A stretch of 64,000 bases of DNA. It comes from Massospora cicadina. Taxonomy: Eukaryota > Entomophthoromycota > Entomophthoromycetes > Entomophthorales > Entomophthoraceae. A program made the position numbers and the translations under genes. The stretch lies in NCBI GenBank assembly GCA_022478985.1, contig JAKSZP010012163.1:1-64000 (forward strand), read 5' to 3'. Below, piece after piece: positions 34,879 through 46,018 of the stretch. Every line of letters starts with the position of its first letter. The first letter of the stretch is position 1. Below the pieces are notes generated by a model. The model searched no databases, had not been told where the DNA came from, and worked only from the letters and a program-made list of their open reading frames with translations.

Positions 34879-36046
34879 TGTTGGGATTTTTTGCCCATAT
34901 TCCCAGCATGCTAGATTACCTGGTATTGATTGGGGAAAATTCCCTAAGGCGAAGTGAATTATAATTTGGTTGACCTGAATTTCAGAGGAACTATGTTCAG
35001 GGGATTTTAGGATATTTATCTGGTTGTATCCAACGGGGATTAATCTGGATGAATACATAATATCTCATTGAGTGGAGCGGCTAACAAAATAAGGGCATCT
35101 GATAGTAATTAACTATCAGGTGTACCAATTGGGATCAGTCAGGTTTCATCACTGACTAATTGGGAATGTTTAATGAGTTGCGAGGCGAGTGATGCCACCT
35201 GCAACTAGCGAATAAATTGGTTTTTGAAGTGACCTGCTATAAGGGGTAAAAAGTCCCATTATCTAAGCAGGTTGCTAGCCAATTATGGATGATTTGCTTA
35301 GATCAAGAGGAAAATGTTAATGATATGTTTCCAACTCTTTCCATTTGAGGTCTCAAGGATGTTTAATGTCAGAATCCTAGTCAGGATGGGGAAGACCATC
35401 GCTGCCAAGACGAGGAAGGGTGATTCAATGGCAACAGCTGCCGTTTCATCGAAGAGGTGTCAACCAAGGGTTAGACAGCCAAATCCCCTATAAATTCCCT
35501 AGAATTCACTATAATAAAAAACACTGAAAAATACTCACTGATTGACACACATTTACGTTTGGAAAAGAACTAATAAAGAACCTTATTAGTTTTTTTTGTA
35601 GATTTGGTAATAGTTAAACTATCAGCATCTAGCGTAAAGATTCCATCTCAAGGATATTATTGAAGAAGGCAATAATTAGTAGACTCTAAGAGAAGAGTAG
35701 AGATCCGAGCAGGGATCTAGAGACAAAGGGAACCACGGCTAAGGGATTGCTGCTGACTGTGTGTTGGGCCAAAGGAGACTGTCATCAGAGGATCTTAATG
35801 AAGATCATGGACAGGATTATACTGAACAAATCTCTAAGAGTGCAATATTCAGTATTATCAGAAATACCGGCCAAAGCGTTGGGCCTGAAGATAGTTCTAA
35901 CTCGACTATGGATAATAGTCATCATACTATTATTAAATTATATATATTCTTACAACGCAAGGTGCACGAGGAAACTGAATCTGTGCAGTAAAAAAATTAC
36001 TAGGGTTGACCTCCAATAATCAACTCCTAAGAGTAAAATTTTTACA
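34879..36046 (+). repeat. Gyp-2 5' LTR
   Basis: This is a 1168 bp LTR, ends TGTTGGG...TTTTTACA. Near 35567-35590 ACTAATAAAGAACCTTATTAGT forms a hairpin that is kept in the 3' LTR (about 42957-42978) and contains AATAAA, so it may be part of the 3' end-forming signal. Confidence 0.92.
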
Positions 36047-36049
36047 AGT

Positions 36050-36067
36050 TGGTGCTCACTACAGGGG
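36050..36067 (+). other. Gyp-2 primer binding site
   Basis: TGGTGCTCACTACAGGGG starts three bases after the 5' LTR. It is identical to the Gyp-1 site although the LTRs of the two elements are unrelated. Confidence 0.88.
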
Positions 36068-36910
36068 TAATTGAGTAGAAGAATTTATCCAGAATGTTGT
36101 ACAAAGAAGATGTTTCCAATTTTAGAGATAAGTTACTGAAGGAAGTAACGAATGTGGAATGTGAAGAGGATCACCTTCAGTGGCATTCACCCAGCTAAGC
36201 AGTGGAGCTTTGAGTGAAGCAAAATGAAGATACTCAAGTTCAGGGAAAAGGACTTGCAGCCTAGACACGGAACAATCTAGTGCTGCAAGGAAACCAGTTC
36301 CACCAGACATCTACTTGAGATGAAGAGTATCTGCAGGATCAACTCAGGTTGAAATAGGATCCACTTTAAATAGTCCTGAGGAGAGAGTGTTTAGATGAGG
36401 CATTAAACAAAATAAAAAGCAATCAATCCGGAGAATTGGATTGCCATATTAATAAAGAGATGAAGTCAAAAGAGAAAATGATTGATCCAAGATAGTGGAG
36501 GAAATCATTTGATTTGATAAAACTCAATAAGTGGTCAGAAGTTTCTGGAGACGAGTTCATCAATGCCAGAGACATTGGATGAAGCTAACGATGTCAGAAT
36601 GACCTGTGTAATTAAGGATAGCCATGAAGGCTGAAAATCGTTTTAAGGAGAAAAACAATCTGGACAATCGGACAAAACTTTTGGCTGATGAGATACAAAG
36701 ATCCAAGAAGCATCAGTTTGCCGAATAAGAGATGAAATTAGGGCTTGATGGACTAATTTTCAGTCAAGATTAAAGGCCTAATTCAGGAGAACTGCCCAAA
36801 GTCAGCAAGTATGGCCTATACATGAGAGGACAGCGCTGCTGGTCGTATAGGGAGAAAGGTTAATACTAATTGGTAGTATTGAGTCTAAGAGAAAACAATT
36901 GCAATGTTCC
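36068..36910 (+). pseudogene. Gyp-2 putative gag region, degraded
   Basis: This segment is at the gag position but only short frames remain (for example MLYKEDVSNFRDKLLKEVTN near 36095 and a Lys/Glu-rich stretch near 36410-36480). No capsid or zinc-knuckle motif can be defended. The element may depend on Gag from elsewhere, or gag may have decayed more than pol. Confidence 0.35.
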
Positions 36911-36914
36911 CAGC

Positions 36915-37111
36915 GGACCTCTGAACCATTAAATGGTTATGTCCTGAGATTTTGGTCAAGTCCCAGAAGGGGACCACTGAACCAAATGGTTGGTTAAATC
37001 TTAAGCGGATAAAATTTTGAACCATGATAACTGGTAGGTTTAAGTACCCAGGACCCAGTTAAGATGAAGGGAAAGGAAGGACCTCTGAGCCTTTTTGTAG
37101 GTTGCAAGTCC
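36915..37111 (+). repeat. Hairpin array I of Gyp-2
   Basis: Four related units, each GGACCTCTGAACC-like followed by GGTT...AGTCC-like, occur at 36915-36944, 36971-37002, about 37014-37047 and 37079-37111. Unit 1 folds perfectly (AACCAT-TAA-ATGGTT inside GGAC...GTCC). The array and its A-rich downstream flank recur at 40215-40402. Confidence 0.75.
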
Positions 37112-37419
37112 CATTGCAAAAGAAAAATACAAAAAATATATAGAATATTAAAATATCAATTTTATGGTCTATGAGTTCAGACCTAAGAAGTGACAAGAAA
37201 TCCTGACAGCTGAATGGAGGAAATTCCGCCCTCAATGAGATGAAATTATCAGCCGGGGTAGCCATAAAGTATCAACTATTGGTTGATTAAGAGCAACTCA
37301 TTGATCTGTTGTAAGGCTGGCAAGAGAAGATGCTCAAATTATTGAAAAGTACTGGAGAAAATTTGCCCAAAAATGACCAGGAAATCGGGATACACATGAA
37401 GTGAATTGCAAGGTCAATA

Positions 37420-38470
37420 ATGGGGAAATCTGCCAATCAGGCCAAATTGAGACAATTCTACAATTTAGGGTCTCTCAATGAAATGGGATTACTGGCTGGA
37501 GCAGCTGAAAGCATCAACTTAATAGTTGATCGAGAGCAGCTCGCAGATCTACTGGAAGGGCAGAAGGAGGAGGTGCTCAAATTATTTGAGAGATATTGGG
37601 AAATATTCGCTCAGGATGATCATGATTTGGGATGTGCGCAAGGCGTAATTCACAAAGTTGACACTGGAGAAAATTTACCAATAAGAATGAGACCAATCCA
37701 CCATCTAGTACTAAAAAAAAGAATGAGACCAATTCAAAGATTGAAAGCCGCCAAAACAGTAATGGAAGATGAGATCAGCAAACTAGTAAAGCATGGGCTT
37801 CTAGTTCCGTCGTCAAGTCCTGGGCAAGCCCAATTTTGATCGTAAAGAAAAAAGATGGATCAAATTGGGTAGTAATTGACTATCAGAGGCTGAATAAAAT
37901 TAGGAAGAAGGATTTGTATCCCCTACTGAGGATTGACAATGCGCTAGGCCAATTAGGAGAAGCAAAGTATATCTCCACGATGGACCTAATCTCAGGATAC
38001 TGGCAGATTGACTTGCCAGCAGAAGACCAGGAAAAATGTGCAATTATCACCGCACAGGGGTTATACCAGCTGACTAGGATGCCCCAGGGTCTTTGTAATG
38101 CACCCGCTATGTTCCAGAGGGCCATGGACGCGGTATTAAGCGACCTGAAGTTGTTGTGCATCTTGGTATATCTGGATGATATAAACGTGTTCAGTAGGAC
38201 GTTTAATGATCACCTTCAACACTTGGAGGAAGTGTTTAAGAGACTGTCCACAGATAACCTGAAGATCAATCCACGGAAGTGCCACTTCTTCAAGAAAGAG
38301 CTTGATACCTGGGATTTGTAATCAATGCAAATGGATTGCAGCCGCAACCCCAGAAGATAGCAGCTATTAAACAGATGGCTGTGCCAAAGAGTGTCCGAGA
38401 CATCCAAGTATTCCTTGGGATGGTCAGATACTATAGAAGATTATTTAGGACTTTGCCTGAATAGCTGAGC
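37420..38470 (+). pseudogene. Gyp-2 reverse transcriptase
   Basis: The frames 37420-37839 and 37836-38321 overlap by four bases and differ in phase. The first ends with KLVKHGLLVPSSSPGQAQF and the second opens MIVKKKDGSNWVVIDYQRLN, so one frameshift separates the fingers from the pre-RT part. Then come STMDLISGYWQIDLPAEDQE, MPQGLCNAPAMFQ and the catalytic VYLDDINVFSR. The thumb (FLGMVRYYRRLF) follows after a second shift. A 36 bp stub insertion (37698-37733) adds 12 codons in frame before the fingers. Confidence 0.9.
37698..37718 (+). mobile_element. Retroposed 3' stub 3, inside Gyp-2 pol
   Basis: CCATCTAGTACT plus a run of A lies between two copies of AAGAATGAGACCAAT (37683-37697 and 37719-37733). 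The inserted bases plus one copy of the target total 36, so the frame is kept and the protein shows RMRPI twice (IRMRPIHHLVLKKRMRPIQ). Removal restores a normal pre-RT sequence, which confirms it is an insertion. Confidence 0.82.
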
Positions 38471-38479
38471 CCTTATTTC

Positions 38480-39165
38480 ATTTATTAAAGGATCTGAAAA
38501 AAGGATTTGTATGGAATGAAGAGGCTCAGGACTCCTTTGATGAGTTACGCCAGTACCTAATAAATTTGCCAATTTTGAAATATCTGAATTTTGATTAGGA
38601 GTTTATCATTCAAACTGATGCTTCATTGATGGCAATCGGCGCCATACTACGCCAAGTAGATGAACTTGGGGACAAACATCCGGTGGCATATGTGAGCTGG
38701 ACACTCTCTGCCGCAGAGAGGAATTACACCGTAACTGAGCTTGAATGCCTTGCAGTCATTTACACCTGTAAACAGTTTTGGATGTATGTCCATGGAACAC
38801 ACTTTAAGGTGGTGACGGACCACTCTTTGTTGCGTTGGCTGCACAATCTGAGGGAACCTGAAGGATGGCTGACCTGATGGGCACTTAAGCTTCAGGCTTA
38901 CAATCATGAGATAGTCCACCAAGTGGAGTCTTCTCATCAGAACGCAGATGGCTTATCGCTGTTACCAATGGTCCAGTTGGTATATCTGCAGGTGGATGAG
39001 CTATTCCAGAGAATGGTCATAGGAAGAATTGAGGATGAGCCTCGAGAAATCCAAGGTGCACTTCAAAAAGCGATGGAAAACACTGAGACCATGGATGGAC
39101 AAGTATTTAAGATGATTTTGGGAAATGGCTATTATTACCAAAACTGTTGGAGAGAGCAGCGATTG
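38480..39165 (+). pseudogene. Gyp-2 RNase H and tether
   Basis: It contains EFIIQTDASLMAIGAILRQ (about 38600-38655), ERNYTVTELECLAVIYTCKQ, FKVVTDHSLLRWLHNLREPE, a TGA stop at 38876, WALKLQAYNHEIVHQ and HQNADGLSLLP. The Asp-Glu-Asp positions of RNase H are visible. The enzyme would degrade the RNA strand during cDNA synthesis. Confidence 0.88.
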
Positions 39166-40190
39166 TTCTAGCTGCTCATAAGGTTGTCAGGCATGGAGGC
39201 CAAAAAAATGTCTGAACATATTCGCCAGTATTATTACTGGGAATCAATTAAATATGATGTTGCGGACCATCTGGCTTGTTGTGTGGAATGCCAACTGCAT
39301 AAATCACACAATTATACAACTGGATACTGGCTAGTCTGACCTGGATTTTCATGGCACACAGTGTCTATTGACGTAATGGGACCGTTGTCAATGAGTACAG
39401 GAGGAGTGAAATACATCATAGTGGCCATCGATCATCTGACAAGATGGGTTTTAATGAAAGCATTAACCTGAGTTGATGCTACCAATACTGCGAGATTTAT
39501 CCTGGATCAAGTAGTATACCAGCATGGGTATCCACAAGTTATACTGATTGATAATGGGACTAACTTCACATCTCATGTGATCCTGAGGCTAAACAAAATA
39601 ATGGGCTTCCAAGGAGTCATGTCAGTAGCATACCAGCCAGAGACAAACGGAATGGTAGAACGGGTCAATGGGATGCTGACCGTGACGCTGAGGAAGCTAG
39701 TCGCAGGGAGAACTTCCATATGGGGAACATACTGAGTTCAGTGATGTTCGCCTACAACAACAGTCATCATATGGTGATGGGAAAGACGCCATTTGAATTA
39801 CTTTATGAGAGGAAGGCCGCATTACCGCCAATATTATATTTGGTATTAGAACCTACGTCGGGGATGAGGACCAAACAATACCTGAACTGACTGACAAGTA
39901 TCCTGATCAATATGCAATCACAAGCATTTGATACTACCTTAAAGAAAAGGATATGAGCAAAATTGACGGATGATAAAAACTGACCGCCACTAGAAGAATA
40001 TTAATATAGGAGAAAGAGTTGCCTATTACAATACACATGGTTTTGGACAAAGGAACAAGTTGGATGCGTTATGGTTGGGTCTGTTCAAAGTAATCGACAA
40101 GATGGCGACTGATGCTTATTCCATTAAGAATCTCTTGGATGGAAGAGTAGTAAATCGAGTCCACACTAATTATTTAAAGTGATGGATTGA
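39166..40190 (+). pseudogene. Gyp-2 integrase
   Basis: The zinc region (H...H in AHKVVRHGG, CCVECQLHK) leads to the core: HTVSIDVMGPLS, VILIDNGTNFTSHV and TNGMVERVNGML, giving D, D and E in the right order. The C-terminal part reads INIGERVAYYNTHGFGQRNK, LWLGLFKVIDKMATDAYSIK, ending VHTNYLK at about 40180. No chromodomain is present. A few stops and shifts (39341, 39470, 39735, 39950) break it, but the catalytic residues survive. Confidence 0.9.
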
Positions 40191-40214
40191 AAAAAATAAA
40201 AAAAGAGTTCCCAA

Positions 40215-40402
40215 AGGACTAATGAACCATTAAGTTGGTCATGTCCTAATGATTAGTCAAGTCCAAAAAGGACCTCTGAACCAATCTAGATGGTTAAGTC
40301 TGAAAAAGGACCTCTGAACCATAGAAAACTGGTAGGTTTAAGTGACCAGGATCCAGTTTGGGGGAAAAGATGGACCTCTGAACCAAAACAAGGTCAAGAC
40401 CC
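40215..40402 (+). repeat. Hairpin array II of Gyp-2
   Basis: Four units (40215-40247, 40270-40301, 40308-40347, 40372-40402) repeat the pattern AGGAC/GGACCTCTGAACCA...TGGTTAAGTC. Between units the sequence CTGGTAGGTTTAAGT is shared with array I in the same order, so one block was duplicated. The two arrays bracket RT-RNase H-integrase. Confidence 0.75.
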
Positions 40403-40588
40403 ATAGAAAAAAATAAAAATAAAAATTTATTGATAAAAGATATTGGGAAAAAAAACCAATATATTTTTATAAATTTTTTTATTTTTGTTGGTTGTCCTCA
40501 GTGCGGGGATGATTCCACCTATGTCGCCTCTTGGGGGAGGGAGGATGGATTGCAGTAGGGAGGAATAGCCCATCAAAATTGATATGCA

Positions 40589-40608
40589 GGGACCATCTAG
40601 TACTAAAA
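40589..40608 (+). mobile_element. Retroposed 3' stub 4 (20 bp)
   Basis: GGGACCATCTAGTACTAAAA is flanked by an exact 14 bp repeat AAAATTGATATGCA (40575-40588 and 40609-40622). It is the shortest clear stub in the window. Confidence 0.78.
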
Positions 40609-40659
40609 AAAATTGATATGCAATTGGACACTAGTAAGGGCAAGTCCTACTCAAAACCA

Positions 40660-42253
40660 CGTTTGTTGAGCTGACGCTGAGCCCTGAGAGAACGTGACTA
40701 GGGAAGAGAAATTGATACGTCAGAAGATGCCAATTGTGAAACCCCAGAGCGGGGTGGAAAACAGCAATAAAGGAAGAGGCAATTGGCGAATAACCCTAAG
40801 TAATCCTGATAAGGCACTGGCGCTGGAAAATTTGTCTTGAGTGCCTGCCAATGGGCCTCATCAATAACACCAGACATGTGAGCTGGCAGCAAAAAGGAAT
40901 ATTCGAGGGAGGTTGTCAAATCATACCCCCAATTAGCGCCATCAATGGAAGATAGCGATGGGAAGCTCCAGAGAAGAGGTAGTCATGCAACGAATGGATT
41001 GCATCCTGTAAATGATGACTACAGGCTTTGCGGAAGCTGAAGCTGAATGGCTGATGAAAGTCAGGCGAGGATGGAAGCTTTGTCAAACAACTTCAAAGAA
41101 CTTGGCTGGCAAAGCGGAGAGCATAAGTGGCAGTATCCTGATCCAGAAGGCTGTCCAGATCTGAGGGATTCAGCGCTAATGACAATGCCTCAGTGACTTG
41201 CGCTCGAAGTTCAGCATAGGGGAGCACAGTATAAATGCTGTTCCCAATTGTAAGCTCAGAAACCAGTACAGCAGGCTTTTAGAATTGACCAAGTCAGAAG
41301 AGGAACTCAGGAGCAAATCCAAACCAGCCAGGAACAAATGATCTAGAGCAGTCAGCATAGCCTCTGGAGCATTGATGATGATGTTCAGAGCCTCAGTGAA
41401 AGGAGCCAAATACAGAAGGGTTTTGAAGTCCAACTCGGGATTGACTGCATGGGAAGAGTTGGCTGAGAGTTATTTGAAACGATGGCACACCTGGTTTTGA
41501 TGGGATTGGATACCGTTTCCAGTAACTCAATGGAGGGACTAGCTGCTTGCACCAGGCTAGGTGTATGAGCTCTGGAGGGACCATAGAAGAGGGTTCACCG
41601 AGCATCCCAACTCATTTGCTGGAAGAGGCGGAGGTCCAAATTTGACGGACTGTTAAGAAGCCGTTGGTAGTGAGATTCAGAGTTTGACATATGAGCAGGA
41701 CTAGAGGGGGGATGTCAGACTGATATAGAAGTTGACATTATGCACCCTACACTCCATTAGGCTCCAATTTTAGGAAATTAATTTCATAAAGTTTTTGAAA
41801 TAAGCTTTCCAAGGGAAGAGTGACTTACAGCCAAGAGGTTATGAGCGAAATAATGAAGGCAAAAATAAATAAGTATTCTAACTAAGCCGCGAGACAAATA
41901 TTGATGGCAAGAGTCTCCAGTCTAGGATGAGGAGAGAATCAGGAATTCTAGGACACCGGACCAAGAAACCTAAATATGACAGCGGGTCATATACCAGTAT
42001 GGGAGGAAAACTGGATCCTGGGAAAAAGATTGTCATGAGTAAATTGATCAGCCTGGCATGACAAGAGGTCATGGGGACCGCGCTCTGAGTAGGTGGTAGC
42101 GAGGAGGAAGAGGAGGAATGCCATATGCCAAAGGTCATCCCAAGCAGCATTGAGTATTGACAAAGTACTCTGCTTAAACCAATGAAGTATTTGACCAGGT
42201 TTCCAAAGAAGTGTTTCCATTCCCAGTCCTTTTCTCACTGGAAATATACGCAA
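40660..42253 (-). pseudogene. Antisense frames between Gyp-2 integrase and 3' LTR
   Basis: About 1.6 kb inside Gyp-2 has its best coding look on the strand opposite to pol. Pieces include MRIFPVRKGLGMETLLWKPG (42253), a frame starting MSNSESHYQRLLNSPSNLDL near 41690, MDFKTLLYLAPFTEALNIII (41433) and SLEYSFLLPAHMSGVIDEAH (40919-40698). They could join through frameshifts into one protein of several hundred residues. No domain was recognised. It may be an extra antisense gene of the element or an older inserted sequence. Confidence 0.45.
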
Positions 42254-42263
42254 GAGGGGGATG
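42250..42263 (+). other. Gyp-2 polypurine tract
   Basis: GCAAGAGGGGGATG directly precedes the 3' LTR start TGTTGGG, the expected plus-strand primer site. Confidence 0.78.
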
Positions 42264-43434
42264 TGTTGGGATTTTTCCCCATATTCCCAGCCTGCTAGAT
42301 TACCTAGTATTGCAAGGAGAAAAAATTCCCTAAGGTGAAGTGAATTGGAAATTGGTTGACCTGAATTTCAGAGGAACTATGTTCAGGGGATTTTAGGATA
42401 TTTAACTGGTTGTATCCAACGGGGATTAATCCAGATGAATACCTAATATCTCATCGGGCAGAGTGGCTGGCGAAATGAAGGGCATCTGATAGTAATTAAC
42501 TATTAGGTGTACCAATTGGGATCAGCTGGGTTTCATCACCGACTAATTGGGAATGTTTAATGAGTTGCAAGGCGAGTGATGCCACCTGCAACTAGCAAAT
42601 CGATTGGTTAGTGAAGTGACCTGCCATAATGGGTAAAAAGTCCCATTATCTAAGCAGGTTGCTAGCCAATCATGGATGATTTGCTTGGATTGAGAGGAAA
42701 ATGCTAATGATACATTTCTGACTCTTTCAGTTTGAGGTCTTGAGGATGTCTAACATCAGAATCCTAGTCAGGATGGGGAAGACCATCGCTGCCAAGCCGA
42801 GGAAGGGTGATTTAATGGCAACGGCTGCTGTTTCATCAAAGAGGTGTCAACCAAGGGTTAGACAGCCAAATCCCTAATAAATTCTCTAGAATTTACTATA
42901 ATAAAAAACACTGAAAAATACTCACTGATTGCTACAAATTTACGGTTGGAAAAGAACTAATAAAGAACCTTATTAGTTTGACTGTAGATTCAGTAATAGT
43001 TAGACTATCAGCATCTAGCGTGAAGATTCCATCTCAAGTATATTATTGAAGAAGGCAATAATTGGTAGACTCTCAGAGAAGAGTAGATATCTGAGCGGGG
43101 ATCTAGAGACAAAGGGAATCACAGCTAAGGGATTGCTACTAACTGTGTGTTGGGCCAAAGGAGACTGTCATCAGAGGATCTTAATGAAGATCAAGTGGAC
43201 AGGATTATAGGGAACAAATCCCTCTGAGTGCAATAATCAGTACTATTAGAAATACCGGCCAAAGCATTGGGCCTGAAGATAGTTCTTACTCGACTATGGA
43301 TAATAGTCATCAAACTATTATCAGATTATATATATTCTTACAACGCGAGGTGCAGGAGGAAACCAAACCTGTGCAGTAGAAAAATTACTAGGGTTGACCT
43401 CCAATAATCAACTCCTAAGAGTAAAATTTTTACA
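42264..43434 (+). repeat. Gyp-2 3' LTR
   Basis: This is a 1171 bp LTR matching 34879-36046 end to end and ending TTTTTACA. It is followed by the CCATA duplication and the remaining half of the Gyp-3 5' LTR. Confidence 0.92.
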
Positions 43435-43439
43435 CCATA

Positions 43440-43871
43440 TTTTTGGGTTGGGGTAATTAGGGTTCTGCGGCAGCATGCCCAAGCCTTGACGCTCCAGTAA
43501 ACAATCACTTCCATACGTTTTTGTAAAATACACTGAAAGTGCCTTCACTTGAGTGATCAATTGAAGCTGTATTTTACCCAAGATCATGAATTCTTAGCTC
43601 AAATGGGATTTGAACCCTCGTTCTCCAATTAACTGAATCAAACCATCTTCATTCATTAAGTAGATCATTTGTTTCAGTTCCTGGGCTGAGATAAGGGGCT
43701 GGGCGTTTTGCATCCCATTAGTACCGACCTGGGCATGTTTTGCTTGCACCCAGCGTTGGTCTAAGGTGTGTTTCAGGTCAGGAAGTGCCTAAAGTTTCAC
43801 CCTCTGGGCCTCCTGTCGCCTAGCCTTATCTTTAGCATTAGTTCCCACTATTATGTCATCCAACCATGACA
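43440..43871 (-). repeat. Gyp-3 5' LTR, right part
   Basis: This 432 bp aligns with 28948-29381 and completes the interrupted LTR, ending CATGACA. The next five bases, CCTTT, are the Gyp-3 target duplication, after which Gyp-4 resumes. Confidence 0.9.
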
Positions 43872-43876
43872 CCTTT

Positions 43877-44810
43877 GCCTGGTTCTCCTCTTTCTGAACG
43901 GTCTACTAAAGTGGCTAAAATATACTGTCCTTCCAAGACGCTGTCTCAATCCCCTCAACCTCACCTCAGGCTGCCCCTAGTTCAAAACCTGCAGTCATGG
44001 GGCATCCCACGCCAGTCACTTCTAAGGCAAAAGTCAAAGCTATTAAACTTCCAACGCCTCCCCTCAAAAGTTGGGGCAGCTACTATGTTCCCTTCAAAAG
44101 TCAAAAGGTTAGATGAGTGCAAAAAGCCCTCCTCTGTGAGGAAATTAGGCCAGTTTCTACGCCCCCTCTTAGCAACTAGTTGAGGTGCATTGACAACCCC
44201 TCTGATGACGAGTGTGAAGGGAGTGGTGAAGACGCAGGCTATTATGTCTTGGGAGCTCCAATGGAAGTGCAGGTTCCGGATAGGTTGAGGCATGAACGAA
44301 TTGATATAGCTCTGATACCATGTCAAACCTATCTCCAACAATTGTTGAGGTTTTCATTAGTGATTAATAGTGCTAGTGATGCCGGCCAGCTTATTGGGTC
44401 AGTGATCTGATCCACCCAGAAGGTTCATACCCTCCAATATATTAAAGATAGTGCCCTGCAAAGGCTCAACGCTTGCCTCCACTCTCCGTTTGAAGGAGGT
44501 TCTCGCCCTCCCTAATTTTGGTAGCACAATAACTAAGGTAGAGGTTGTCATTAACAAGGTACGCGTTATAGCCATCCTTGATATGTGTGATCCAGTGAAC
44601 GTAGTCTCTTCAAAGCTCATCAGGAAAATTAAGTTGGCGCCTGACATGGACTATTTTAAAGAGTTTGGAACTGCAGGGCCCAATAACACGCGAGCACCTA
44701 TAGCCTACTCTTCTCTACCAATATGTATTGGGAAACTCCTACTTGCTTCCCCTGCAGTGGCATTGGAAAAATGCATACGACCTGCTCATTGGTACTCAAA
44801 TCAGGATTAA
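43877..44810 (+). pseudogene. Gyp-4 gag-protease linker and protease
   Basis: It resumes Gyp-4 after Gyp-3. 44180-44410 carries the acidic spacer (GSGEDAGYYVLGAPMEVQVP) that is also in Gyp-1. 44451-44810 reads VIAILDMCDPVNVVSSKLIR, the protease active-site region. The usual DTG has become DMC, so protease is inactive. LAPDMDYFKEFGTAGPNNTR follows, as in the Gyp-1 counterpart. Confidence 0.78.
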
Positions 44811-44819
44811 GTATGACGA

Positions 44820-46018
44820 AATCATTAATATGAAGCAAGGATTTTTCTCCCTCTTAAATTACAAAGCTCCCTAGTCTTTACCTACGATGAGCCTTAAAAG
44901 AAGGAATATACTTGAAAAGTTGAGTACCCTTTATCCTCCCTCACCCTTACTTATACCACATCAGGACAAAACACAAAAAAGCTTCCTGACTCCGTGGATT
45001 CTTCAGAGGGCATTCCATTGTATGTGTTGAGGAGGTAGTAGTTAAAGCGGGTGAACAGAAAGGTGATAGATACCAAGATTACCATGAAAATCCCCCATAA
45101 CTGCCTCCTACACTTAACAAGCATTGATGGAATAAGCCCTTTAGAACCTTGGGTGTTACCAGGTATCCTATACCCAGCTTAACAGTGACCAATTAATCTC
45201 TTGTTGGGGAATCTCACCTACAAGGACATGGTCGTCAAGAAGCATCAGGAGATTGGAAGAGGTTTGCTGGTCCCTATTGAGGATGTTAAACAAGTTCACT
45301 GTATGAGTCTATGGCAGATATGGGCCTACCAGATGATCAATCGTTATGTACTTTTCCCACTGTTCAAATCTCTAATGATCCAACCCCTGCAGAGCTTAAT
45401 AAAGTTCGTTCTTTACTGGAGTCATATAGTGACATTTTCTCCAAATCTGATACCGATTATGGGCACATGAAAGGTTGGACTCACACAATTGATGTTGGGG
45501 ATGCTCATCCCATTCAATCCAAGACCTACCACAAATAAAATGTTGAGGAGCAACAGATTCATATGAAGCTCAAACAATTGTTGGACGCTGGGTTTATGGT
45601 ACCTTCACAAAGCCCTTGGTCGTCCCTCTTCTACTTATAAAAAAGAAAAACAGAGGTCATCGGGTAGTTATGGACTACTGTAAGCTGAATAACCTTACTG
45701 AGAAGGACAACTACCCCATCGCCCAAATTGATGACGCTCTGGCGCAGGTCTCTGGGTCCAAGTTCTTCTCCGCTATGGATTTGAGTAGTGGATACTGACA
45801 GATGGACCTTTCTCCACAAGACCAGGAGAAGTGCGCCCTTATCTGTAGCAAAGGCCTTTTCCAACCCACTCAATTACCCCAGGGTTATGCAATGCGCCTG
45901 CCACTTTTGAGTGGGAGATGGACCATATTCTTCATGATCTCAATATCAGCTGTGTGATTGTCTACCTTGATGACATCACATTAATTTCCAAGACCTTTAA
46001 CGAGCACTTCACACATCT
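44820..46018 (+). pseudogene. Gyp-4 reverse transcriptase, first part
   Basis: It contains GHMKGWTHTIDVGDAHPIQ (45460-45520), LLIKKKNRGHRVVMDYCKLN, FFSAMDLSSGY (45750-45800), PQGYAMRL-like residues after a frameshift, and the catalytic VYLDDITLISKTFNEHF (about 45960-46010). The frame runs into LINE-2 right after the word for LKEVLQ. The closest relative in the window is Gyp-1. Confidence 0.87.

Larger units (their letters stand above)
34879..43434 (+). mobile_element. Gyp-2: Ty3/Gypsy element, least damaged in the window
   Basis: This 8.56 kb element is flanked by exact CCATA duplications (34874-34878 and 43435-43439). LTRs of 1168 and 1171 bp are about nine-tenths identical by eye. The order is LTR, primer site, degraded gag, hairpin array, RT, RNase H, integrase, second hairpin array, a region with antisense frames, polypurine tract, LTR. 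It carries two short retroposed stubs (37698 and 40589). It lies inside Gyp-3, which lies inside Gyp-4. Confidence 0.93.
28491..43871 (-). mobile_element. Gyp-3: chromodomain Ty3/Gypsy element, interrupted by Gyp-2
   Basis: Exact CCTTT duplications (28486-28490 and 43872-43876) bound it. Its own length is about 6.8 kb after removal of Gyp-2 (34879-43434), which sits inside the right-hand 5' LTR. The minus-strand order is LTR, gag, protease, RT, RNase H, integrase, chromodomain, polypurine tract, LTR. A Tf1-like self-primer site replaces a tRNA site. Two further LTRs of this family are at 3280 and 57771. All domains are frameshifted. Confidence 0.92.
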
